Part shown: in pieces, positions 18,026 to 26,659 of the stretch
Layout of the letters: every line of letters begins with the position of its first letter
Position numbering within the stretch: position 1 is the stretch's first letter
DNA from: Treponema sp. UBA4267
GTDB taxonomy: Bacteria; Spirochaetota; Spirochaetia; Treponematales; Treponemataceae
Direction: 5' to 3'
DNA length: 64,000 nt
NCBI GenBank assembly: GCA_002395155.1
Contig: DGWD01000008.1
Span: 1-64,000 of the forward strand
The notes under the pieces: generated by a model
What the model saw: only the letters and a program-made list of their open reading frames with translations
Database searches by the model: none
What the model was told of the DNA's origin: nothing
Position numbers and translations under genes: made by a program

Positions 18026-18053
18026 TTGCTACTTTTGTTTTTTCTGTTAAACT
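18026..18053 (+). promoter_or_regulatory. Leaderless promoter of the PurH-like gene
   Basis: TTGCTA (18026-18031), a 16-bp spacer and TAAACT (18048-18053), then seven bases to the ATG at 18061. Transcription should start at or next to the start codon. Confidence 0.6.
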
Positions 18054-18060
18054 AAATTTT

Positions 18061-19698
18061 ATGACTAAGCGTGCCATTATTCATGTTGAAAATACAGAAA
18101 ACCTTTTGGAATTCGCAGAATATCTTTCGTCTGCAGGTTGGACTATTCTTACAGCCAATAAGACTGAAGAACTTTTAAAAAGTGCCAAAATCCCGGTTAT
18201 TCGAGAGCAGGCTCTGGTTGAAAACAATCTTTATGTAAATGATACATCCCAGTTAATCCGTAGAATTTTAATGTCCAAATACGAACAGAATGATGACTTT
18301 ATCACTCCGGATCATGAAGAAAACAATATTTTCATTATCTGTATAAATTTTACTCCAGAAATGAATACAACTTTACCTTCCAGAACTACTACTCAAATTA
18401 GGCCAAGTAATTACTACATAACTACAGTTTTAAGAAATTCCTTTGCCAATTATGAAAATGTTCTTATTCTTACAGACCCTGCAGACTACAAGGAAGCAAT
18501 GATCCAAATCAAAACTGATAATATTTCCAAAGAATTTAGAACATATCTTGCAGGTAAGGCCTTAAATCTTGTTTCCGCTTATGATGCAGGACTAGCCGCT
18601 TCTATTTTACAAAACCAGCAGTACGGTGTTCAGTTTATGAATTACCTTATGTATCCTTTCAAGAGGACTTTACAACTGCATACAGGTGCTAACAGTCAGC
18701 AATCAGGTTATTTATATAAATCTCCAACCCAGGCAGGAGCTTTAAACGGATTTTTAAAACTTCAAGGAAGAGAACTCAATTATAATACAACTTCGGATAT
18801 CTCTTTTGCATGGGAAAGAATCTGTGCCCTCTACTCTATCTTAAAAAATCAGTACACAGTAAAAAGTACAAACTGCGATGGCTATGATTTTACAACCCAG
18901 TTCACCCCTCTTACAGGAACAGTTTTTACAATTGCCGTAAAGTTTGAAACTATAATTGGTGCAGCACTTTCTACAAATGTTGTTGATTCTTTTAAAAACA
19001 CCTATTCTTACGACACAGATAATATTACAGATGTTGTTCTGGCATGTTCCGCTGTAATTGATGCAAATGCCGCTCAGGAAATAATAAAAGGAAGTTTTTC
19101 TGCCCTGGTAGCACCTAGTTTTACAGCCGATGCAAAACAAATCTTATCCTTAAACAAAAATATCCGCCTCATTCCTTCTGCCAAAGTTACAAATATTACT
19201 CTGTCTGGAAAAATGATTCATGGCGGAATTCTTTTACAAACCCGCGATTCAGAACTTTTTGAACACTGGCATGTAAAAACAAAAAATAGACCATCTCAGT
19301 TCAAAACCGATGAAATGGCTTTTGGAATGCTTTTGGTTATGGGTGCACGTTCTTACTCAGCCGTTTTGCTTAAAAACAACGCTATTGCAGGAATTGCCCA
19401 AGGTTCAAGTTCTGTAAACAGAGCTCTAAATGTAGTCTACGAAAATGCAAAACTACAGCTGGACCATCTTAAAAATAATTCAGAAAACGAAGACTCTAAT
19501 TTAGGAGATTCACTGGGTGATGTATTAATTACAGATTACTCAATCCCATTTGATGAGCCAATTAAAAAACTTTGTGATGCTGGAATTACAGCAATTATTC
19601 AGACAGGAGGAACTCCTTCCGATAATGAATTTATTAATTATTGTGATGAAAGAGGAATAGTCATGGTATTTACAGGCATGACACATATATCTTTCTAA
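18061..19698 (+). CDS. Degenerate PurH homologue (AICAR transformylase/IMP cyclohydrolase-like)
   Basis: The 545-aa protein aligns with PurH across its length. The C-terminal half keeps LQGRELNYNTTSDISFAWERI, KNIRLIP, IAGIAQGSSSVNRALNVVYENAK and PFDEPIKKLCDAGITAIIQTGG. Key sites are lost: the N-terminal GRVKTLHPKIHGG segment is absent, KYGENPHQ has become HTGANSQQ, the catalytic Lys-His of KHTNPCG reads VKFET, and RHF near the end is GMTHISF. It is therefore probably not a working purine enzyme; a ligand-binding or regulatory role is possible but unproven. An in-frame TTG 60 bases upstream precedes the promoter and was rejected. There is no Shine-Dalgarno sequence. No purine genes are nearby. 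Confidence 0.7.
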   Translation: MTKRAIIHVENTENLLEFAEYLSSAGWTILTANKTEELLKSAKIPVIREQALVENNLYVNDTSQLIRRILMSKYEQNDDFITPDHEENNIFIICINFTPEMNTTLPSRTTTQIRPSNYYITTVLRNSFANYENVLILTDPADYKEAMIQIKTDNISKEFRTYLAGKALNLVSAYDAGLAASILQNQQYGVQFMNYLMYPFKRTLQLHTGANSQQSGYLYKSPTQAGALNGFLKLQGRELNYNTTSDISFAWERICALYSILKNQYTVKSTNCDGYDFTTQFTPLTGTVFTIAVKFETIIGAALSTNVVDSFKNTYSYDTDNITDVVLACSAVIDANAAQEIIKGSFSALVAPSFTADAKQILSLNKNIRLIPSAKVTNITLSGKMIHGGILLQTRDSELFEHWHVKTKNRPSQFKTDEMAFGMLLVMGARSYSAVLLKNNAIAGIAQGSSSVNRALNVVYENAKLQLDHLKNNSENEDSNLGDSLGDVLITDYSIPFDEPIKKLCDAGITAIIQTGGTPSDNEFINYCDERGIVMVFTGMTHISF

Positions 19699-19724
19699 AT
19701 CACTCATTACACTAGGGGAAAACA

Positions 19725-20801
19725 ATGCTTTACTATCTTGGACAATACTTACAGACTATTTGGGGACCTGCCAGACTTTTAAACTCTTACGCAGTTCTAA
19801 TTACTTTTGCTCTTTATTTGGGATTTTTTCTTGCCTACAAATTAATTCCAAAATTCTATAACTGGTTACCTCATGATAGAGGACGTGAATTCACAATCAA
19901 AGAAAATGCAGATGCCGCAAAGGGAAAACCTACTGGAGCGGGCTCAGTCTTTATCACTCTTTTTGTTTTGATTGTTTTTCTTATTTGTCCAATGAACTGG
20001 TACCGTTCAGCTGTTGTTGTTCTTACATGGCTCACAATGCTCACAGGCTTTTTAGATGACTGTAGCACAACTTCTTGGGGTGAATACTTAAAGGGAGCCT
20101 TGGACTTAGCAATTTCTGTTGTAACAGCATTTGTTTTATACTTTGGTTTAAAGCAACTTTCTCCAGATGGACTTGTAAAATTCTGGATTCCTTTCCATGC
20201 TGGTCAGGTAGTTGTAAATCCTGTTGTTTATATTGTTATTACCACAATAATGCTTTGGGCTTCTATTAACACAACTAACTGTACAGATGGAGTTGACGGC
20301 CTTTCTTCCAGCCTGGTTTTAATTGCTCTTATAACTCTTGGTATTCTTTTCTACTTCATTTTAGGACATAAAGACATTTCGGCTTATCTTTTATTACCTC
20401 ATCTTTCAACTGGTGCAGCCTGGGGAATTATGGCATTTACCATGGCAGGACTTGTTATGGGTTATTTATGGCACAATGCCTTCCCAAGCGAATGTTTAAT
20501 GGGTGATGCAGGAAGCCGTGCTCTTGGTTACTTCATTGGTGTTTGTGTAATGGTAAGCGGAAACCCATTTATCATTTTTGCAACTTCATCAATTATTTTT
20601 ATAAACGGTGGAATGGGCCTGTTAAAAGTTGCCCTGCTCCGTTTCTTTAAGATTAAGATTTTCGAAAACATAAGATTCCCACTTCACGATCACATGCGTA
20701 AAAATAGAGGCTGGTCTCCAACTCAGGTTTTACTTAAGTTTATGATTATGCAGCTTTTAATTACCAGTGCCGTTTTAGGAATCTTCTTAAAAATCAGATA
20801 A
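19725..20801 (+). CDS. mraY: Phospho-N-acetylmuramoyl-pentapeptide transferase
   Basis: This polytopic inner-membrane enzyme transfers phospho-MurNAc-pentapeptide from UDP to undecaprenyl phosphate to make lipid I. It has 358 aa and about ten TM helices. Family motifs present are KGKPTGAG (about 65-72), TGFLDDCS (aspartate pair near 110), NTTNCTDGVDGLSS (about 185-198) and NAFPSECLMGDAGSRALG (about 246-263). The usual HHH motif near the end reads LHDHMRKNRGWSPTQV, so the middle histidine is aspartate. The start has AGGGG at good spacing. It sits 26 bp after the PurH-like gene rather than in a mur/fts cluster. Confidence 0.92.
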   Translation: MLYYLGQYLQTIWGPARLLNSYAVLITFALYLGFFLAYKLIPKFYNWLPHDRGREFTIKENADAAKGKPTGAGSVFITLFVLIVFLICPMNWYRSAVVVLTWLTMLTGFLDDCSTTSWGEYLKGALDLAISVVTAFVLYFGLKQLSPDGLVKFWIPFHAGQVVVNPVVYIVITTIMLWASINTTNCTDGVDGLSSSLVLIALITLGILFYFILGHKDISAYLLLPHLSTGAAWGIMAFTMAGLVMGYLWHNAFPSECLMGDAGSRALGYFIGVCVMVSGNPFIIFATSSIIFINGGMGLLKVALLRFFKIKIFENIRFPLHDHMRKNRGWSPTQVLLKFMIMQLLITSAVLGIFLKIR

Positions 20802-20839
20802 AGCCCCTGGCTAAAGGGTTATTTTCAGGAGAAATTAAT

Positions 20840-22051
20840 ATGGTCTCAGCTAAAGAATACTTGAATTCAAAACATAAAGAAATTATTGATTTAGAAACAA
20901 TGCTTACATCTCACATTGCAATTGCCCCAGAGGGAGAAGGTGATGGAGAAAGTGAAAAGGTTAATGCCTTGGAAAAATGGCTTAAAGAAAAAGGATTTAC
21001 CGATATAGAACGCTATGAAGCCCCTGATTCAAGGGTTTCTTCCGGCTCAAGACCTTCTTTGGTAGCAACAATTGCAGGTAAGGATGATTCCAGCCGAATT
21101 TGGGTAATTGCCCACACCGATGTTGTTCCTGTTGGCGACCTAAAACTCTGGAATTCTGACCCTTGGAAGGTTATTGAAAAAGACGGAAAACTTTATGGTC
21201 GTGGTGTAGAAGATGACCAGCAGGGACTTTGTTCTGGAGTTTTTGCAGCCCTTTATTATCTTGAAAACAAAATTACACCAGCTCACACAATTAAATTACT
21301 TTTTGCAGCAGATGAAGAAAACGGAAGCGAATACGGCGTAATCTGGCTCTTACACCAGAAAAAACTTTTTAGAAAAGAAGACTTTATTTTAATTCCAGAT
21401 GGAGGCGATTCCGAAGGACGAACTATTGAAGTTGCCGAAAAGAATATTCTCTGGCTACAAGTAAAAGTTCTTGGTAAACAGACCCATGGTTCTATGCCTG
21501 ACTCAGGTGCAAATGCCTGTCTTGCTGCCTGCGATTTAAGTTTACGCCTACATAATCTTGAAAAAGTTTTTGATAAAAAAGACAATCTTTTTTCGCCAAA
21601 CTATTCTACCTTCCAGCCTACAAAACGTGCAAAAAACGTTGATTCTATAAATATTATTCCAGGCGAGGACAATCTTTGTTTCGATTGTAGAATTCTGCCT
21701 TGTTACAGTCTGGATCAAGTTCTGGCACAAATTGATAAAGTTTGCCATGAAGTTGAAAAGGAATATGGGGTAAAAATAAGCTACGAAACACCACAAAAAT
21801 CGGAATCGCCTGCTACTCCAGTTTCAGCCCCAGTGGCTCAAAAACTTGCAGCAGCACTTAAAGCCGCACATGGAATTGATGCAGAATTTATTGGAATTGG
21901 AGGCGGAACAGTAGGTGCAGAACTCCGCCGAGAAGGATTTGACGCCGTTGTCTGGAGCACACTAGATAACATGTGCCACCAGCCAAACGAATATTGTGTA
22001 ATTGACAACCTGATTAAGGATGCAATTACACTTATTGAATTTTTTAAGTAA
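20840..22051 (+). CDS. M20-family metallopeptidase (dipeptidase/deacylase)
   Basis: The 403-aa cytosolic zinc hydrolase belongs to the M20/M28 clan. Metal and catalytic motifs are IAHTDVVPVG near residue 90, GRGVEDDQQGL near 120, FAADEENGSEYG (Glu pair) near 155, DGGDSEGR and a late HQPNEY. A dimerisation insert lies between. The pattern fits peptidase V/Sapep-like dipeptidases or DapE/ArgE-type deacylases; substrate is not determinable. GGAG lies about eight bases before the ATG. It follows mraY by 38 bp and converges on galE with only 12 bp between stop codons, with no obvious terminator. Confidence 0.83.
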   Translation: MVSAKEYLNSKHKEIIDLETMLTSHIAIAPEGEGDGESEKVNALEKWLKEKGFTDIERYEAPDSRVSSGSRPSLVATIAGKDDSSRIWVIAHTDVVPVGDLKLWNSDPWKVIEKDGKLYGRGVEDDQQGLCSGVFAALYYLENKITPAHTIKLLFAADEENGSEYGVIWLLHQKKLFRKEDFILIPDGGDSEGRTIEVAEKNILWLQVKVLGKQTHGSMPDSGANACLAACDLSLRLHNLEKVFDKKDNLFSPNYSTFQPTKRAKNVDSINIIPGEDNLCFDCRILPCYSLDQVLAQIDKVCHEVEKEYGVKISYETPQKSESPATPVSAPVAQKLAAALKAAHGIDAEFIGIGGGTVGAELRREGFDAVVWSTLDNMCHQPNEYCVIDNLIKDAITLIEFFK

Positions 22052-22063
22052 TTACTTCTGAAA

Positions 22064-23035
22064 TTACTTCTGATTTGCCAAGTAGGCCTTCCAGGTTGTT
22101 TCAACCAAAGTATCTACATCTGAATATTTTGGTTCCCAGCCAAGAAGGTCCTTTGCAAGTTTTGATGTTGCATAAAGACTTGCAGGGTCTCCTGGACGGC
22201 GTGCTTCTTCGCCAGCAGGAATTGGCTTACCTGTAATTTTGCGGGCTGCCTCAATAATTTCTTTTACAGTTGTTCCCTTTTCTGTTCCAAGATTAAGCTT
22301 AAGGCTCTTATCATTTTTTGCAATGTAATCTAAAGCCATAACATGAGCACGTGCAAGATCTGTTACGTGTACATAATCACGAATACATGTTCCATCACGA
22401 GTATCATAATCAGTACCAAAAATCTTAAGTTCTCTCTGACCAAGGGCAGCTTCCATTACACGTGGAAGAAGATTTTCTGGTTTCTGTTCAAGGCCCTTAA
22501 TTTCTCCATCAGGATCATAACCAGCTGCATTAAAATAACGGAGAGCGGCAAATCTCATACCCTTAAGCTGATCGTACCAGGTCATGAACTCTTCAATTTT
22601 AAGTTTTGTGAAACCGTAGTAATTAATTGGATTCTGAGGATGTTTTTCATCCATTGGTAAATACTGTGGTTCTCCAAAAGTAGCTGCTGATGAAGAGAAA
22701 ATCATCTTCAAACAATTGTGTTTTACTGCAGCGTTCATAATATTCAAAGTTCCTGTAATATTGTTTACAGAATACTTTTCTGGCTTAATCATTGATTCAC
22801 CAGCTGCCTTAAATGCGGCCAGATGAACAAAGGCATCAAAGCCCTGTGCAAAAGCAGCGTCCAAATCTTCTGGAATAAGAATATTTCCATAAATAAAATC
22901 ATTCTGAGGGAAGAGATTTACTCTCAAACCACTGGACAAGTTATCAAATACAGTAACTTTGTGTCCTGCCTTCATCATTTCTTTTACAACGTGACTACCA
23001 ATATATCCGGCACCACCAATAACTAAAACCTTCAT
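22064..23035 (-). CDS. galE: UDP-glucose 4-epimerase
   Basis: This NAD-dependent short-chain epimerase interconverts UDP-glucose and UDP-galactose for glycan synthesis and galactose use. It has 323 aa. The GGAGYIGSHV nucleotide motif is at 7-16, SSSAATFG carries the catalytic serine region, and YYGFTKLKIE has the YxxxK pair. DTRDGTCIRDYVHVTDLARAH and the GWEPKY end complete the GalE pattern. GGAG precedes the ATG. It lies 9 bp downstream of a small lipoprotein gene and is probably co-transcribed with it. Confidence 0.93.
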   Translation of the reverse strand: MKVLVIGGAGYIGSHVVKEMMKAGHKVTVFDNLSSGLRVNLFPQNDFIYGNILIPEDLDAAFAQGFDAFVHLAAFKAAGESMIKPEKYSVNNITGTLNIMNAAVKHNCLKMIFSSSAATFGEPQYLPMDEKHPQNPINYYGFTKLKIEEFMTWYDQLKGMRFAALRYFNAAGYDPDGEIKGLEQKPENLLPRVMEAALGQRELKIFGTDYDTRDGTCIRDYVHVTDLARAHVMALDYIAKNDKSLKLNLGTEKGTTVKEIIEAARKITGKPIPAGEEARRPGDPASLYATSKLAKDLLGWEPKYSDVDTLVETTWKAYLANQK

Positions 23036-23044
23036 ATAAGTCTC

Positions 23045-23500
23045 CTATTCCGTGTCTTTGTAATATATATAAACTGATTTGTAAGGAAATTCTACAACAT
23101 CAGCAATTCTAGCCCAATAATAATCATAAAGTTTATAACCTTCCAGACCTTCTTCTTTTGCTTGTGCATAAGCTTCTTTTGCAAGAGAATCCGCCTGGTC
23201 TACATTATCACCCTGTCCTTTAAAAATTCTAATTTCTGAATTACTTAAGATTGAGTCACTTTTTTTTACTTTCGAAATATTTTCATCTAAGGCTGCTTCA
23301 AACCAATTTGGAAGTTTATAACCAAATCCCATGTATTTCCAATCATCAAAACGTAACTTTTTATTTGTTTGTTGATTTTTTTTATTAGAAGAAACATTAA
23401 CGTTTGGATTTGCAATATCTGCTTCAACCTTATTAGATGCACATGCAGTAAGAAAAAGTATTAAAAGAAATGAAGAAATTAAGAAGCTTGCCTTTTTCAT
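23045..23500 (-). CDS. Small lipoprotein of unknown function, 151 aa
   Basis: This is an unrecognised protein. The signal MKKASFLISSFLLILFLTAC has a clear lipobox (FLTAC), then a Lys/Asn/Gln-rich linker, then a compact domain with WKYMGFGYKLPNWFEAAL, an Asp/Ala-rich helix and a YDYYWARIADVVEFPYKSVYIYY beta segment. The second of two in-frame ATGs is chosen because a promoter places its -10 box seven bases before it; the first ATG (23507-23509) would overlap that box. There is no Shine-Dalgarno sequence. It precedes galE in the same transcript and is divergent from another lipoprotein gene. Confidence 0.72.
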   Translation of the reverse strand: MKKASFLISSFLLILFLTACASNKVEADIANPNVNVSSNKKNQQTNKKLRFDDWKYMGFGYKLPNWFEAALDENISKVKKSDSILSNSEIRIFKGQGDNVDQADSLAKEAYAQAKEEGLEGYKLYDYYWARIADVVEFPYKSVYIYYKDTE

Positions 23501-23507
23501 TATCTTC

Positions 23508-23536
23508 ATTTTATCAGATAAAAAGTCTTATGTTAA
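23508..23536 (-). promoter_or_regulatory. Leaderless promoter of the 151-aa lipoprotein
   Basis: The minus strand reads TTAACA (23531-23536), a 17-bp spacer, TAAAAT (23508-23513), then seven bases to the ATG at 23500. Its -35 box is 5 bp from the -35 box of the divergent promoter. Confidence 0.65.
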
Positions 23537-23541
23537 TGCTA

Positions 23542-23570
23542 TTGGAAATATTCAAAACTTGAGGTAAACT
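23542..23570 (+). promoter_or_regulatory. Leaderless promoter of the TPR lipoprotein
   Basis: TTGGAA (23542-23547), a 17-bp spacer, TAAACT (23565-23570), then seven bases to the ATG at 23578. Confidence 0.65.
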
Positions 23571-23577
23571 TCGAATT

Positions 23578-24030
23578 ATGAAAAAAATTACATCAATTAT
23601 TGCAACAATTTTTGCATTTTCACTTTTAATTTCTTGTACAACTATTAAAGAAATCCCTGAGGATAAAACAGCTGCCCAGATTATTCAGTATGGTCAAAAT
23701 GCAGTTACAAATGCTCAGTATAAAACTGCACTTTATTACTACGAAGAAGCTATTCACCGCTTTGGCAGTAATCCTGAAATCTATACAGAAGCAACTTACG
23801 AAATTGGCCATGTTTATATTAAACAAAGAAAATATGAAGACGCATACAAGATTTTTTCAGATTTAATTGCACTTTATGATTACAATGCAGCAGTTTTACC
23901 TGCAAAACATAAAAAACTTGCACAAATTGGAATTTCTCAAATTCCAGAAAAAAAACTTGCTGATATAAAGGCTAAACTCGAAAAAGAATCTGCAAAATCT
24001 ACTTTACAGACTCAGCCTTCGGAAGAATAA
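23578..24030 (+). CDS. TPR-repeat lipoprotein, 150 aa
   Basis: The lipoprotein signal MKKITSIIATIFAFSLLISC (lipobox LLISC) is followed by two TPR-like helical pairs (about 35-110: AQYKTALYYYEEAIHRFG, ATYEIGHVYIKQRKYEDAYKIF) and a Lys/Glu-rich tail. It is probably a periplasmic scaffold protein. The usual TPR role of protein-protein contact is inferred. It is translated from a predicted leaderless transcript. Its stop codon is 1 bp from the convergent VWA gene, and no terminator is visible between them. Confidence 0.78.
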   Translation: MKKITSIIATIFAFSLLISCTTIKEIPEDKTAAQIIQYGQNAVTNAQYKTALYYYEEAIHRFGSNPEIYTEATYEIGHVYIKQRKYEDAYKIFSDLIALYDYNAAVLPAKHKKLAQIGISQIPEKKLADIKAKLEKESAKSTLQTQPSEE

Positions 24031-24031
24031 A

Positions 24032-25471
24032 CTAGTCCTGTGGCAGAAGTATTGAACGTATCTTTATGTTTTTACTTTCTGCCAAACCTAAAACATATTC
24101 CTTGGAATATTTTCCAATTCCCCTTGGAACCGGATGAGGTTCTGCATCACCAATTAAAATTACAACTTTCTGAGCAGCAGTTCGCCAATTGTAGAATTCA
24201 CTGGCCGCATAAATTGCTTCATAAACAGCCTCAGGAATATCTCCACCTTCCTTACCGTAAATCTTAATAGAATTTAAATTCTTTGAAAAAGTTGTGTAGT
24301 TACTTGTAAATGAATAACACTTTACAGGTAAATCCATATACTTAAAGGTGTCGCCATAGTCACGGTAGAAAAGCAATCCAATTCTAGCCAAAGTATTTTC
24401 ACCAAAAATTTCTTTCAAAGCTGGCGTTAAATCGGTTTTAAGTTTTTCAAGGTCATTTTTCATACTGCCGGTTGCATCTATTGCAAAAATCAGGTCCAAA
24501 TCAGCTTTATCTTCAATACCATCTAAAATTGAATGTATATCTTCTATGATTGTTGCAGGCCCCTTAGAATAAATAATTCCGTCGGAAAATTCCTTAAATG
24601 AATCGCTGGCTACAGGATTATAGTCATCGGTTAAAACAGTTTCCAATTCCTCCGAAGCAAGTTCAGTTTTTTCTTTAAGAGGCAAATCAAACTCCTCTGC
24701 TGGAACTTCATCAAAAACTTCTGGTTCAACAAATGGCTCACTTGCAGGCTTTTCTTCAATCTTAGGCTTTTTTGCAGGCTTTTTTACAGTCTGTTTGGCA
24801 GGTTCTTTTACTGGTTCTTTAATAGTTTCTTTGGCAACTTCTTTTGCAGACGTACTTGCAGGCTTTTTTTCACTTTTTTTTGCTGTCTTCAAATCAAACA
24901 TAAAAGGACTATCCATATAGTCGCCAGAATAATCTGCATAAGGTTTTTCAAAAGAACGAATATTGATAAAGGTTCCCTTGCCAAGTTTTACTTCGCCGTT
25001 TCTAGACCAAGGATAACCGTAAACAATTGTATCTGGAATATAAATATGGAAGGCAGGTCCAAAAAAAGAAGTATCTTCTGGAGTTGAGTCTACAAGACTG
25101 TATTTTGCACCTTCAGAAACAAGGGTTTTACCATCAAGATAACGGATTTCATCTCCATTTATTGAATTATATTCCTTGGCACGGTAGGCATAAGAATCAT
25201 TCTTACCAGTAGGATCCTTAGTTGTTTCTGTAAGGAGGATGGAATTTACATTTGCAGTTTTTTTAACATAAAGATGATATCCACCTTTTTCTTTATCTGG
25301 AACAAGTCTTACATTTTGGGCTGTAATTCTAAGCCTCTGCTGTTTTGGTGTAAAAAGTTGATATTGAGAACCGCGGGAAGGATCCTGATCTTGAGCTGAT
25401 AAAAGTGATACAAAAAGATAAAAAGAACAAAATATCAGTATAAGATTTTTAAAAATTTTTTTATTATGCAT
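24032..25471 (-). CDS. Secreted VWA-domain protein
   Basis: The 479-aa protein has an N-terminal signal (LILIFCSFYLFVSLLSAQ). A beta-rich N-terminal domain (about 30-190) follows. Then comes a low-complexity Lys/Pro/Glu/Ala linker (about 195-260, repeated KEPxK and KKPAKKP units). The C-terminal VWA domain (about 320-475) has the MIDAS motif DATGSM and VVILIGDAEPHP. VWA proteins with a DxTGS site and long linkers are common secreted or surface proteins in treponemes, and ligand binding is the expected role. The start has GGAAGGGG upstream. It converges with the TPR lipoprotein gene. Confidence 0.8.
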   Translation of the reverse strand: MHNKKIFKNLILIFCSFYLFVSLLSAQDQDPSRGSQYQLFTPKQQRLRITAQNVRLVPDKEKGGYHLYVKKTANVNSILLTETTKDPTGKNDSYAYRAKEYNSINGDEIRYLDGKTLVSEGAKYSLVDSTPEDTSFFGPAFHIYIPDTIVYGYPWSRNGEVKLGKGTFINIRSFEKPYADYSGDYMDSPFMFDLKTAKKSEKKPASTSAKEVAKETIKEPVKEPAKQTVKKPAKKPKIEEKPASEPFVEPEVFDEVPAEEFDLPLKEKTELASEELETVLTDDYNPVASDSFKEFSDGIIYSKGPATIIEDIHSILDGIEDKADLDLIFAIDATGSMKNDLEKLKTDLTPALKEIFGENTLARIGLLFYRDYGDTFKYMDLPVKCYSFTSNYTTFSKNLNSIKIYGKEGGDIPEAVYEAIYAASEFYNWRTAAQKVVILIGDAEPHPVPRGIGKYSKEYVLGLAESKNIKIRSILLPQD

Positions 25472-25576
25472 AGACCCCTTCCAAAAAAGTTTTATGAATA
25501 CTATTTCATTATCGGTGGAAAATTTGTAAAAAATGATGTATAATTTCTATATTATAAAAAGATTTTTTTTACGAAT

Positions 25577-26659
25577 ATGAGCGATATAGATAACTTTGAA
25601 CAGGTAGATTTAAATTCATTTTTTGAGCCTGCAGAAATAGATAAAAACTCAGAATTTGATAACGCAGAAGTTTTCACAAAACGACAGCGTGATCTTATGA
25701 ATCAATTTATGCCTGTTCTTTTGGAAAAAGATAAATCTCACTACGAAATTTTTATAAACCGTATTGCAGACCTAAAAAATATTGCAAACTCTGTTGCCCG
25801 TTTCCCTTCACTTTTGGAAAGACATGAACTTGCAGGCGGAACAAGAACCCGTACAATTTTAATTGAGTCACTTATTAAACACAAAGATGATGGAGACCGC
25901 ATTTTAAGACTTCCTTCTAAAGCAATTTTAGGAAAAAGTCTTCTTGTTGCAAAAACTCATACACTTTCAGATTTTTCTAAAGTAGCAAAACACATGGGTC
26001 CTGAATATGACAATTTATACAAGGCATTTGAAACAGAAACAAACCTTTCTATGTTTTCTCTACTTGTAGAAGATGTTTACCTGAATTTAATTTCTGATGA
26101 TACACAGCCAATAGAATTCCGCCGTGAATGGGCACTTTCACTTTTACTCTTATGGGAACACTGGAACGATCAGGCTATCGAAAATGTAGCACCGGTTCTT
26201 CAATCAGTATGGTCAGCCCGACGTAAACTTGCTCCAGCTTTTGGAACAATGATGGGTACAAGTGAACTGCTCTTAATCTCTATGCAGATGGATGATGAAT
26301 GGATTTCCTTTATCAAACAAAAGATGGGAGATTCAGGAGTTACCCAGGCAATGGAAGAATTTCTTTTTGGTATTTCAACAGAACAAATTCAATCTTTAAG
26401 AACAATCTTAAAGACAAAAGGAATTCCTGCTATTGGCCGTGATGAAGTTTCTAAGTTCCTTGGAGAACACGTTAAAGCAGATGCTGGTTTGGACTACAGA
26501 GACTTTTATTCTATGTATACAGTCCGCAGAGATAATGCCCGTGCCAGAGCCAGAATGAAACTGGAAGGTCCAAGAAAAACTCTTGAAGACTACTTTATTC
26601 AATTTGTAACAGCAGAAAATAAGGAGAAACAGAACAATGACGCCTTCGCAAAAGCCTGA
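25577..26659 (+). CDS. Conserved-looking cytosolic protein of unknown function
   Basis: The 360-aa, mostly helical and highly charged protein has no signal peptide, membrane segment or motif I can name. Notable segments are ERHELAGGTRTRTILIESLIKHK and TVRRDNARARARMKLEGPRKTLEDYF, a basic stretch near the C-terminus that could contact nucleic acid. Two possible -10 boxes (TATAAT and TATATT) lie 20-35 bp upstream; no Shine-Dalgarno sequence is visible. The last 23 bp overlap the XRE-cupin regulator, so the two are coupled and may act in one process. That link is inference. Confidence 0.65.
   Translation: MSDIDNFEQVDLNSFFEPAEIDKNSEFDNAEVFTKRQRDLMNQFMPVLLEKDKSHYEIFINRIADLKNIANSVARFPSLLERHELAGGTRTRTILIESLIKHKDDGDRILRLPSKAILGKSLLVAKTHTLSDFSKVAKHMGPEYDNLYKAFETETNLSMFSLLVEDVYLNLISDDTQPIEFRREWALSLLLLWEHWNDQAIENVAPVLQSVWSARRKLAPAFGTMMGTSELLLISMQMDDEWISFIKQKMGDSGVTQAMEEFLFGISTEQIQSLRTILKTKGIPAIGRDEVSKFLGEHVKADAGLDYRDFYSMYTVRRDNARARARMKLEGPRKTLEDYFIQFVTAENKEKQNNDAFAKA

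Noticed and set aside
24720..24880. Repetitive stretch in the VWA protein as a possible DNA repeat or CRISPR
   Set aside because: It encodes a Lys/Pro/Glu/Ala linker in frame; units are irregular and there are no spacers.
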